This document shows positions 54,546 to 64,000 of a DNA stretch of 64,000 nucleotides, one piece after another (the stretch's first letter is position 1; each line of letters begins with the position of its first letter). The notes below the pieces were generated by a model, which was not told where the DNA came from, ran no database searches, and saw nothing but the letters and a program-made list of their open reading frames with translations. Position numbers and translations under genes: made by a program. Source of the DNA: Unio delphinus. Its lineage: Eukaryota > Mollusca > Bivalvia > Unionida > Unionidae. The stretch is taken from contig JAQISU010000118.1 of NCBI GenBank assembly GCA_029339505.1, forward strand, positions 6,370,001 through 6,434,000. The letters run 5' to 3'.

Positions 54546-56079
54546 ATTCGTTTAAACAGCTAATAACCATGATGTGTACGCACAAGAAGAAATGTTGTAG
54601 TAGACAAATAGCAAGTGTTTGAACACTGTGTAGAACAGAATGATTAAGTTGACGATTGTAATGCTGTTTCACTTCTTGAAATACCTTCAGTAGCTGATAT
54701 GACGTTTATGGCAATAAATAACCTTGTAGACTTGTAGTAATGATTTTATCATTTATGACACAGGTGACATAACGACACTAGAAACAGAACAACTATTATC
54801 TAAATTTTTGGAGCCTATTGTATATCGTTATGGAGACAATATTTTAATTTACCAAGAAACTGTTTTCGTTTCAAGACTGAAAACAGGCGTTTTAAGAATT
54901 GTTTTAAAATTTAATTTTGTATGTAAGGTTTGTCCTTTTGTCTATTGAGCATGTGTAAACAAATACGTTTGACCCAAATGTGACTGTATCCCGCCTGTGT
55001 AGGTAATGTACATGGTAGTAAATTATTGCGATGCGTTACAAGATTTCGTATTGTATTTATCGTCTTACAGGCTAAGTTGAATAGGAAGATTACTTTCCAC
55101 TGTACCTGGTACTGTAATTGAAATTTAATTGCCTTTTATACATTCTTTTAAAGTTTTTGTTCGTTTTCGTTGTATCTAGTTAGCATTCGTTAACATAAAT
55201 CAACAGTACGTTTACTTCCTAGTTTGCTTGTTGCGTAATTCAATTGGTATAATGCGCTAATGCTCACTGGACTCGACACTCACTACATGTTTTAAAACTC
55301 TTATCCTTGTAAAAAAAATATTGAAATATTGCAATTCTTACCTTACAAAAATTATATAAGAATCAAAACAATACAAACTATTATTTTAATGCTTCTACTC
55401 GATGAAATAATAGAATAATAGAGAACAAAGGGAGACATTTAGTGGGAAAATCTCAAATTCACATCACAGAGATCCTTATGTATTAGGAAGTAATGGTCTC
55501 CAATGGTAAATCCAATTTAGTTTAATCATATTGCACTGTCACAATAGGATTATCATACTTACGTTGATCAGTATAGATGCATACTGAATGAAAGCTTATG
55601 TGTAGAGAAAACAATATGACCTGAGCGTTTTCTGCATATACGTGCATTTGAAACATGTGCTGTCAATTCAACACCATCTTTGCTATCCAAGGTTCCGATT
55701 TATTAACAATATATTCACGTTCATGCTTCAAGCTGACATTTTAGTACTTTGTCCTAGCCACATCTGTCGGATTTCATGTGTTGCCCCCCTTAGTATGGTA
55801 TGCCAAATAACCGATTAAGTGTAACAGCGTGCAATGTTTATGGACCGAAAATGGTGGAAAGCAATTGACTTCTAAAGGACATGTTGTAAGTTTAACATAG
55901 AAAGTATGAATACGTACCAGAGATAAGCCATTACAGGTGTATTGGAGTGAAAGGTGGAAAATTGCTTGTTTAGCAATCCATTCCATTTGTGTGTTCTCCT
56001 TGTCTTAATCATGTAGGAAAAGAGTTTAAATTTGAGCAACCTAATATTGATTGGATGCGGTTGCTTGATCCAATGAAAT
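54546..56079. other. No gene supported
   Basis: AT-rich unique sequence; no repeat or coding region that I can support. Confidence 0.4.
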
Positions 56080-56300
56080 GCATATCTGCTTATTCGCCAA
56101 GGTGTAGCTAAGGTTAACATATCGGAACAATGGCTAGCGACGATGATTCCCGATGTGGGTACGTGAGAAAGATTGCCATTAGCTTCTCGTGGGTCGGTGG
56201 TTCGTTTGGGTGGTTTCCGGGTGTTATTCCTCCACCATTTAAATTGACCGCCATGCATAGCCTATCTTGTGCTGAAAAATGACGTTAAGCCGTATACCAG
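56080..56300 (+). repeat. Interspersed repeat copy (partner of 47086-47285)
   Basis: Contains GTGAGAAAGATTGCCATTAG, GTGGGTCGGTGGTTC, CCTCCACCATTTAAATTGAC, GCCATGCAT and TGACGTTAAGCC. I associate this pattern with common mollusc repeats, by memory and not by search. Confidence 0.5.
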
Positions 56301-56719
56301 CGATAACGAAATATGGCAAACACAAACGCATATGCTAAACTGTGAGCACACTCTCATTGGAGTCATACATACTCATTGCATTCTGTTAGTTTGTTCTTAA
56401 TCCTTGTATGAATTAGACCATGTTCTCATTCGAACAGATAGCACTTTCGATAATAAATGTTGTCTCTTATCAATGTTAAAAAGTAAAGAGTAGTATTGTA
56501 CAACTAAACCACAAAGCTTCTTATCTAGAAACTGCCAGGTGTCTTCCTTCAAGCCCGCGTCATAAGAAATAGCAATAACGAGAGAAATAAAAATGATGGC
56601 AGTAAACGCAGGAGTGCATACTGATATCAACTCCACTCGCGTAGTCTCCTACATTCAGGTCGATAGGGTCAATGAAGCATGACATATTGACCCAAGACCT
56701 GACGGCAAATGATTGATTA
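56301..56719. other. No gene supported
   Basis: Short unique stretch between two repeats. No coding signal. Confidence 0.4.
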
Positions 56720-57269
56720 ATTGATTAATTGAATTTTAACGGCGCACCAGCACTTTTAGGCTATTTAGCGCCATACAATATGTTATTTGTTTAAAAATAA
56801 GAAAGGTTTAATATCGACCAGCGATACAAAAACAACATATTAGTTAAATATAAAATGTTAAGATGTTGGTAACAGGAAAATATGAAGCTTCCTAATCAAC
56901 GGGGGATGTAAATGGTGTATGTTGATGATAAGATGTTGTAAATAAGAGGCGGTATTTGCATTAGTTAAAAATGCTTTTAGGTGATGTCATACAAGTTATA
57001 GTTTAAAATAAAAAATTACTTCCTTCAGGAAATCTAAAATACTAGTGATTTGTATAGTATCAAAAAGTTCCTTCATGTCATCTACATTATAGTATTTATC
57101 ATGCGTAGGTTGCAGGTCGGAACACTCAGGTCATAAAGTGTTTAATAGTGAATGGTTCATTGCAAGGAACGCACTCTGGTGGATCTTCACCTTTTAGTAT
57201 GTGGGAGTGGGTAATGTATGTATGACCGATTCTGATTCTTGCAATGACAGCCTCCCTACAGATAGATCT
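56720..57269 (-). mobile_element. 3' fragment of a LINE, cut by the LTR retrotransposon
   Basis: On the minus strand from about 57266 the sequence encodes REAVIARIRIGHTYITHSH, then LKGEDPPECVPCNEPFTIKH. This is the C-terminal region (RNase H end and CCHC-like motif) found in several non-LTR retrotransposons. After one frame change it continues CSDLQPTHDKYYNVDDMKEL and ends with a stop near 57000. The coding part stops exactly where the LTR begins (57270), so the LTR element inserted into this LINE. Confidence 0.65.
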
Positions 57270-58744
57270 TGTCACAGAATTAGGCGAAAATTGAATTTTT
57301 TTTTCTTTCTTGAATTACAAACTAATCTCACCATTTTTTGTTCTTTCGTCGTACATGCGTTACTTGGGGTGAATAAGTGGTTTTCTCTAAGGTAAGCGGC
57401 GTGTAACGATTTGCATGTGCCTGACTGCGAATCACATGAAGTCCGAAACATTAGAATCACGGGGTGCACGGTAATTTTGCCGTGAATTGTGCTCACCTAT
57501 TTGAGGATATATAAGGCAGAATATTTCTGATAATAATTACGAGTCCAAAAGTATCTTATCACAGGAAAGATAGCTCGTCATTCTATCTCCAACCAAAGGG
57601 GTGAGTGTTAAATTTATATTTCGTTTTATTGTGAATTTTATTCATTTTATCATTTCATGTAATGATGCCTTTATTACAATGCAGATTTTAAACGTGGAAT
57701 ATTTGGAATTACTAGTCACTATTAGACTTTAAATGCAATAGCGTAATCTAAGTTGTAGATTGCTTTAGAAAAAACTATTATTAGTTTGGTCTCTTTATTG
57801 TAGCTGATATCGTAGCTGATATTGTAGCGGAGCATCTCTGATATTGTAGCGGAACGTCTGATATCGTAGCTGATTAGTTGCAGAACATCTCTGATATTGT
57901 AGCGGAACGTATCTGATTGTAGCTGAATGTGATTAATTGTGCCATTCGATTGTGAGATCGAATTATAGTATCTGACTGTCTGTTTGTCGGATTGTCTGTC
58001 CGTCTACATCTGTCGTGACGTGTAAATATCCGGAAATCTAGAAGTCTGAGTGTCGGAGCTGTCTAGAGGTGTAAACATCCGGGGTGACATCTAGGTATTT
58101 GGGAACGTTGGTTCTAGTAGATGCTGTATGCTGTCTGTACGTATAACTGTGGTGGATCCGTGAACGGCAAACGGCCGATAAAAGTATTGGTCAACCCTAG
58201 GTATTCGGGGAAACTGGGCGGCGATTCAAGTTGGTGAATCGTACGGTTATACAGGGTCGAGACACATGTGTGCGTTGCAATTGTAGTACAATTGAATACA
58301 TTGTTATATTTACATAGTTACTTCAAATCACAATAGTATTTCAAGGGATTACATGAATCTCAATAAAAGTTAGCAACTTGATTAAATACATGTATATGTT
58401 CGTGCTAGTTGTCGCAATCCATACGTGCGATAGTATAGCTTGATGTTTTGTATTTGTTATCGCAATTAATACTTGCGGTAATATAGCTTTTGTAAAGGTT
58501 CCTTGGATCTGTGTATAGTCTAAGAGACTCCTTTATATCTGTTTTTTATTTTGTATTAATATTTAATTTATTCATGTATTGTGAATGGTTGTGAGTGTAA
58601 TTGTGGGTTAAACGCATGAGTTATTGTGTTGATACATCATTATTTTTCATTAATAATTTATTTCATAAATTCATATTTTCTTTCACATATTGTGTTTGTG
58701 TTGTTCATTTAATCCACCATCCACTCAGTAACAATTTTGTTACA
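57270..58744 (+). repeat. 5' long terminal repeat (1475 bp)
   Basis: Begins TGTCACAGAATTAGGCG and ends TTTGTTACA, so it has short inverted TGT...ACA ends. Its first ~420 bp are repeated almost unchanged from 63578. It holds GATATATAAGGCAG near 57507, a plausible TATA element, and GTAGCGGAACGT/GTAGCTGAT-type short repeats near 57800-57930. Confidence 0.9.
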
Positions 58745-58745
58745 A

Positions 58746-58763
58746 TGGTGTCAGAAGTGGGAT
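58746..58763 (+). promoter_or_regulatory. Primer binding site
   Basis: TGGTGTCAGAAGTGGGAT directly follows the 5' LTR (one base apart). It has the TGG start expected to pair with a tRNA CCA end. Which tRNA is used cannot be decided by eye. Confidence 0.75.
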
Positions 58764-58993
58764 CGTTGGATTAAGTGAACTGTCAATCATTTTTGTGAAA
58801 GTATACATGTAATGTTTATATTTGAGCGTGACCTTCTTGACTAGATAATACTCAAGTTGGGTTTATTTTTGTTTAGTTTATCTAGGTCCGTGTGTCCAGT
58901 ATAAACGTATTTAAAAGCATTGGTTTGGTTACCTTTATCAGGAAGATAAGGTCCGCCTGTGGTATATATATCTATATTCATATTACAATTGTC

Positions 58994-59989
58994 ATGTCGT
59001 CCCTTAAGGACTTGGTTGCCTTAGGCAAAGATTTTGGATATGAAGGTGAAAGTTTATGGAAATTTATTCAAGAAGAACAAGCCCGGGAAAGAGAAGAAAG
59101 GGTAAGAGCAAGGGAATTAGAAAGGGAAAAAGGGGAAGCCGAAGAAAGGAAACGGGCATTAGAAAGGGAATCCGATGAAAGGAAACGGGAATTAGAAAGG
59201 GAATCCGATGAAAGGGAATGGGCCATTGAAAAGGAAAAGTTAGAATTAGAGAAGCAGGCCGAAAAGGACAGGATAGGATGAGAAAGGGAATCGGAGGAAC
59301 GGCGAATAGAGTTAGATAAACTAGCAAAAGTAGAAATGTTAGAGTTAGATAAACGAGCAAAAGTAGAAATGTTAGAGTTAGAAGAAAGAGCAAAGCAGCG
59401 GGATCATGATCGTAAGGTAGAATTAGCAGCATCTGGAAGAGAACACGATTCTGCCACTAACAAATTAAGGGGCCCCAAATTACCTCCCTTTGACGATGAA
59501 AAAGATAACATGGATAGTTATCTTCATCGGTTTGAGCGGTATGCCGAAAACCAGAAGTGGAGTCAAAATGACTGGGCACTGCATCTTAGTGCTCGATTAA
59601 AAGGTAAAACACTGGATGTCTACTCACGACTTCCTAGAGACGATATGTTTAAGTACGACGTCCTAAAGGAAGCACTTCTCAAAAGGTACGAGCTCACTGA
59701 ACAGGGTTTTCGTAAAAAGGTCAGGTATAGCAAGCCCGATAAGGGAGAAACCTTTGTTCAGTTCACCGTTAGAATTGCGAACTATTTTGAGCGGTTGATT
59801 GAATGCGGCAAAGCGGTGAAAACGTTTGAAGGGTTGACTGATTTCTTTCTCAGAGATCAATTATGTAATACAGTTGGGCGGGAATTAGATCAATTTCTGA
59901 AATAGGAAGTCTTCACAAACGTAAAAGATATGGCTAAGCAAGCCGATTTCTTTGCCGAAGCTCATGGGGGAACCCAGAACGTGGTTTAA
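58994..59989 (+). pseudogene. gag, interrupted by stops
   Basis: Starts at the ATG at 58994 (MSSLKDLVALGKDFGYEGES). A long charged coiled-coil of Glu/Arg/Lys repeats follows, interrupted by TGA at 59279. Then comes a capsid-like domain (KLPPFDDEKDNMDSYLHRFE, later WALHLSARLKGKTLDVYSRL and LLKRYELTEQGFRKKVR) typical of Gypsy-type Gag of the invertebrate CsRN1/Gmr1 type. Further in-frame stops are at 59903 and at the end. It builds the virus-like particle in active elements; this copy is broken. Confidence 0.8.
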
Positions 59990-60084
59990 AAAGATTTTAA
60001 GTCTGGAAACCAGTCTGCGAGACCGATGCCTAGGGAGCTTGTGAAGTCAGCTGAGCCAAATAGGTCAGTTAGGAATCCAGGTAT

Positions 60085-61990
60085 TCAGCGTCTGCAATGT
60101 TAGTTGTGTAATGCATGGGGTCATGTTCAAAAAGACTGTCCTAAAACAAAGGGACTTGTACATAAGGTAGTAGTGGCTGTACAAAGTAAAGGTATATCTG
60201 ATAATATCGTACAGGTAGAACCTTGTATTCATTCGCTTGGCACGTGTCTATTTCACGAAGCGCGTGTACCAACCGCGAGAGGGTTTGTCAACGGTCGAGA
60301 AGTCGTAGTATTACGTGACACTGGTTGCACGGGCGTAGTGATCAAACGTAGTCTCGTGCAGGAAAACCAAATGCTCGGGTGGGAGTCCCCATGTATGTTA
60401 CTTGATCAGACGATCGGTCGCATTCCTGTAGCAAAGATCACGGTAAAAACACCTTTCCTAACGGGAACTGTTGATGCCCTTTGTATGGAAAATCCTTTTT
60501 ACGATCTGACGATTGGTAATGTTGAAGGTTCCCGTCTTCCAACCATGGCCGATTTTAAAATACCTTTGGCCCAGGCAATCGAAACGCGAGCGCAAACACG
60601 GCGAGAGAAAACCGCGTTTCATAAATTAATAGTCCCTCAATCGATCTCAGGAACTTCGCGTGATGATTTCAAACAAGAGCAAGAACGTGATGAATCCATC
60701 AAGACAATTGTTGAGAAAATCACGTCCGTCGCGATTAAACACTGCAAGGGTGGGGGTAGCTCGAGATTCGTACGCAAGAACGGATTAATTCATAGGGAGT
60801 TTAGTGCTCGGGAGGGGAAGAAGTATTGGCAAGTGGTCGTACCCCAGAGATATAAATCTCAAGTACTTAGGGTGGCGCATGAGTCAAGAATGGCAGGACA
60901 CCTAGGTAAGGCTAAGACCACTAGCAGAGTAGTCTCTGTATTCTACTGGCCCGGTGTTAATTGCGATGTCACACGGTTCTGTAGGTCGTGCGACGTATGT
61001 CAGAAAACCGTATGTAAGGGAAGGGTCACAAAGGTGCCATTAGGACAGATGCCATTAATAGATACACCGTTTAAAAGAGTGGCAGTAGATATTGTAGGAC
61101 CAATACACCCAGTTACCGAAAGAAAGAATCGGTATATTCTTACTCTGGTTGATTACGCGACCAGATACCCCGAAGCCGTAGCGTTACCAACTATTGAAAC
61201 GGAAAGGGTAGCTGAAGCATTAGTTGATATCTTCAGTAGGGTAGGGGTGCCGGAAGAAATCCTCACTGATTGTGGTGCCCAATTCACCTCTGACTTCATG
61301 GGTGAAATAAGTAGGCTGTTATCCATCAAACAGCTAAACACTACCCCATACCATCCGATGTGCAATGGACTGGTAGAGAAGTTTAATGGTACCCTGAAAA
61401 GCATGCTACGAAAGATGTGCGCGGAACGTCCGCAAGACTGGGACCGTTATTTGAACGCTGTTCTGTTCGCGTACCGTGAAGTACCGCAGGAAAGTTTAGG
61501 GTTTTCACCCTTCGAACTGTTGTACGGTAGAACAGTTCGAGGCCCGATGCGGATACTACGCGAACTATGGACTGGTGATGTCGCGAACGAAGAAATAAAA
61601 ACAACTTACCAGTACGTGTTAGATCTGCGAAATAAACTTGAGTGTACATGCCAGATGGCACGTGACGAATTAATTAAATCGGGGCGCAGATATGCCAAGT
61701 ATTATAACCGCAGAGCGCGAAATAGGAAATTTCTTGTAGGAGATCAGGTGCTATTGCTTCTTCCAACGAGTTCAAATAAGTTATTAGTCCAGTGGAAAGG
61801 TCCCTATAAAGTTAAAGAGGTAAAAGGTGACATGGACTATAAAATTGACATGGACGGTAATTTAAAGACATTCCATGCTAACATGCTCAAGTTGTATATC
61901 AAGAGACAGAGCGCCAATGTTGAAAAGGGGGTCTTAAATGTCGTTTGTACGGCAGTCGTAGACGATGATGAAGCAGATTCGAATATCTAG
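60085..61990 (+). CDS. Zinc knuckle, aspartic protease and integrase (pol part 1)
   Basis: An open frame of 628 codons preceded by a TAG inside the zinc knuckle (CNAWGHVQKDC remains). Domains in order: knuckle; aspartic protease with LRDTGC; linker; H2C2 zinc finger (HESRMAGHLG ... CRSCDVCQK); and integrase core with the Asp in VAVDIVGP, the Asp in ILTDCGAQF and the Glu in NGLVEKFNG. A C-terminal region follows with LLVQWKGPYKV, an SH3/GPY-like motif. No RT lies between protease and integrase. The first codon is not ATG, because the frame is the continuation of gag after a nonsense codon. Confidence 0.88.
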
Positions 61991-62044
61991 AGTTCCCTTG
62001 AATGTCCCTTGGGAGTGGCGGGGTAAGGGATAGATAAAGTCGAT

Positions 62045-62866
62045 GTGAGTGCGGAGTTGACGAAAGACCAGCGTCAACAGATTAATGCGCTCTTGGCTAA
62101 ACACTCTTATGTATTCACAGACAGACCAGGTTGTACAACTTTGTTGGACCTCAAGATTAAACTGAATACGTCTGACCCTATTCGAATCAAGGGATATCCG
62201 GTGCCATACAACGCACGTGAAGCTGTGGACGAAGAGGTGGGTAAAATGTTGAATCTGGGGGTGATTGAACCCTCCAACTCGCCATATTCTTCTCCAGTAG
62301 TGCTAGTCGGGAAAAAGGACGGGACGAACCAATTCTGTATCGATTTTCGGCAGTTGAATAAAATCACTGTGTTCGATGCAGAACCAATGCCAAATATGGA
62401 GGGTCTATTTGCAAAGTTGTCGGGAAACCGATGGATTTCCAAATTAGATCTGGCCAAGGGATATTGGCAGGTTCCCATTGTCCCAGAATCCCGAGCATTG
62501 ACAGCATTTGCGACCCAGAAAGGACTGTATCAATTCAAAGTGATGCCATTCGGGTCAGTTGGAGCAAGCGCCACCTGTTGTCGTTTGATGCGTAAGTTGC
62601 TTAAAGGTTTAGGAAACGTTGATAGCTTTGTAGACGACATATTCGTGTACACGAATACTTGGAGTGAGCACGTGTCCGTCCTGAGCGAGCTCTTCAATAG
62701 ACTCCGCAGAGCGAACCTCACAGTGAGACCCACTAAATGCAGTATTGGTTATACAGATTTAGATTGTTCGGGTCATAGGGTCAGCGGTATGGGTCAGTTA
62801 AAACCTCATCTCAACAAGTTGAAGAAATTAGAGACGCACCAAAGCCAACCAACAAAACGCAGGTAA
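62045..62866 (+). CDS. Reverse transcriptase (pol part 2)
   Basis: Same frame as the integrase but separated by two stops (61988 and about 62027). RT motifs: VIEPSNSPYSSPVVLVGKKD, CIDFRQLNK, KLDLAKGYWQVP and the catalytic DSFVDDIFVY. The frame is lost near 62830, before the connection to RNase H; coding resumes with FLGL-type thumb sequence in another frame. Confidence 0.88.
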   Translation: MSAELTKDQRQQINALLAKHSYVFTDRPGCTTLLDLKIKLNTSDPIRIKGYPVPYNAREAVDEEVGKMLNLGVIEPSNSPYSSPVVLVGKKDGTNQFCIDFRQLNKITVFDAEPMPNMEGLFAKLSGNRWISKLDLAKGYWQVPIVPESRALTAFATQKGLYQFKVMPFGSVGASATCCRLMRKLLKGLGNVDSFVDDIFVYTNTWSEHVSVLSELFNRLRRANLTVRPTKCSIGYTDLDCSGHRVSGMGQLKPHLNKLKKLETHQSQPTKRR

Positions 62867-63430
62867 GATCATTTCTAGGTCTAGTAGTTTTTATAGAAAG
62901 TTTATACCGAGCTTTGCAGCCATTGCTAGCCCACTGTCTGATTTGACCAAGAAGGGGCAACCAAACAAAGTTGAATGGGGACCGCCACAAGATAAAGCAT
63001 TTTGTGTTCTGAAAGAGAAACTTGTTAGTGCACCTATATTAAAATTGCCAGATTCAGGCAAACCTTTTATTCTAAGAACAGATGCTTCTGAAACTGGGTT
63101 GGGGGCAGTTTTACTGCATAAGCAAGACGACAGTAGGTTACCCGTAGCTTACTCGAGCAGGAAATTGCTACCCAGGGAGAAAAATTATTCCGCTATAGAA
63201 AAGGAATGTTTGGCCGTAGTATGGAGAATTGGGAAGTATCACGCATATCTATTTGGGAGAGATTTCGTTCTCGAGACTGATCACCAACCCCTACTGTATT
63301 TAAACAAGGCCAAGGTCGCTAACGCTCGGTTGATGCGTTGGGCGCTAACACCACAACCTTATCGTTTCCGTGTAGAAGCAATAAGGGGAGTTGAAAATAT
63401 AGGCGTATACTACTTGAGTAGGGCATGATG
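62867..63430 (+). CDS. RT thumb remnant and RNase H (pol part 3)
   Basis: After two frame changes (near 62830 and 62888) the frame from about 62890 to the stop at 63426 encodes KFIPSFAAIASPLSDLTKKG and then RNase H with RTDASETGLGAVLLH, YSAIEKECLAVVW and LETDHQPLLYL. It is the last domain before the 3' LTR, so integrase does not follow it. Confidence 0.85.
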
Positions 63431-63564
63431 AGAAATTTGTATTTATTTGCCCAGTATTAAAATCCAGACTGTAGTATAACCAGTGTAAATATTGTAAGAT
63501 ATCATCAGTAGTTATTTTTCTTCTATTCTGTGTTAGTTTTAAAAATGTGTACATTTTTATTCTT

Positions 63565-63574
63565 AGGGGGGAGG
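63565..63574 (+). promoter_or_regulatory. Polypurine tract
   Basis: AGGGGGGAGG lies three bases before the 3' LTR, the usual place for the plus-strand primer. Confidence 0.8.
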
Positions 63575-63577
63575 TAT

Positions 63578-64000
63578 TGTCACAGAATTAGGCGAAAATT
63601 GAATTATTTTTTTTTTGAATTACAAACTAATCTTACCACTTTTATTTGTTTCGTCGTACATGCGTTGCCTGGGGTGAATAAGTGGTTTTCTCCAAGGCAA
63701 GCGGCGTGTAACGATTTGCATGTGCCTGACTGCGAATCACATGAAGTCCGGAACATTAGAATCACGGGGTGCACGGTAATTTTGCCGTGAATTGTGCTCA
63801 CCTATTTGAGGATATATAAGGCAGAATATTTCTGATAATAATTACGAGTCCAAAAGTATCTAATCACAGGAAAGATAGCTCGTCATTCTATCTCCAGCCA
63901 AAGGGGTGAGTGTTAAATTTATATTTCGTTTTATTGTGAATTTTATTCATTTTATCATTTCATATAATGATGCCTTTATTACAATGCAGATTTTAAACGT
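63578..64000 (+). repeat. 3' long terminal repeat, truncated by the window end
   Basis: Matches the 5' LTR from its first base with few differences (for example a shorter T run). The rest, and any target duplication, lie beyond the window. Confidence 0.9.

Larger units (their letters stand above)
57270..64000 (+). mobile_element. LTR retrotransposon, Ty3/Gypsy-like proteins with Gmr1-like order (3' end cut by window)
   Basis: The 5' LTR is 57270-58744 and the partial 3' LTR starts at 63578. A tRNA primer site directly follows the first and a purine tract precedes the second. Between them: gag, zinc knuckle, aspartic protease, integrase, then reverse transcriptase and RNase H. In ordinary Ty3/Gypsy elements integrase is last; here it precedes RT, as in the Gmr1 group. 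Gag to RT lie in one frame interrupted by several stop codons, with frame changes before RNase H, so the copy is defective. Confidence 0.9.

Noticed and set aside
59064..59432. 122-codon minus-strand hydrophobic frame
   Set aside because: Antisense shadow of the charged Gag coiled-coil.
63530..63801. Frames in both orientations over the 3' LTR start
   Set aside because: They recur in the 5' LTR and reflect LTR sequence only.

Overview
The window is animal nuclear DNA, most probably from a mollusc or another lophotrochozoan (inference). It is AT-rich and intron-bearing, has abundant minisatellites, tRNA-derived SINEs and LINE remnants, and carries mollusc-style noncoding motifs. There is no bacterial-type operon or CRISPR array.

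Host gene. Seven phase-compatible exons on the + strand (1421-1768, 3083-3295, 4418-4573, 4730-4804, 29248-29412, 30490-30569, 31045-31179) and a likely terminal exon (45967-46050) form part of one gene. It resembles the Dof/BCAP/BANK (PIK3AP1/BANK1-like) adaptor family. Upstream exons, including any TIR-like domain, lie outside the window. Almost everything else between 1.4 and 46 kb is intronic.

Polinton/Maverick (8321-24184, 15.86 kb). The 24-kb intron holds a Polinton with ~260-bp TIRs, AG...CT ends and a 5-bp CTACA target duplication inside a 29-bp minisatellite. From the left it encodes: a packaging ATPase (-); a zinc-ribbon protein joined by a -1 frame step to a parvovirus-type phospholipase A2 domain (+); a retroviral-type integrase (+, broken); a long minus-strand replication block combining a B-family-polymerase-like palm, an SF1 helicase and a terminal HNH-like domain (one break); a small Cys-rich protein; a gene-free segment with duplications, a hairpin and a 33-bp AT-rich tandem array; then a rightward virion block. 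That block has a helical/basic protein in three frames, a pVI/pX-like protein, a double-jelly-roll major capsid protein, a second hydrophobic core-like protein, an adenain-like cysteine protease, a possible fibre, a membrane protein and a broken minor-capsid (penton-like) protein. Most breaks lie in A homopolymers, so they may be decay or assembly error. Short perfect hairpins sit in most virion-block spacers.

Other repeats. Beside the Polinton are a 26-bp array (4.9-6.5 kb), a 29-bp array and a 4-kb, 59-bp satellite (24.9-29.0 kb) that is interrupted by a SINE-like insertion with a 12-bp target duplication. The last intron holds a 9.1-kb palindromic element (about 35270-44387). Its ~2.6-kb inverted arms flank a core with a BIR (IAP-like) domain and several small Cys-containing reading frames; I recognise it as no named element.

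Right end. A degraded LINE (50.7-53.4 kb) and a ~47-bp minisatellite are followed by a minus-strand LINE 3' fragment. An LTR retrotransposon begins at 57270 and its 3' LTR runs off the window. It carries Ty3/Gypsy-like proteins in the order gag-protease-integrase-RT-RNase H, the copia-like order known from the Gmr1 group.
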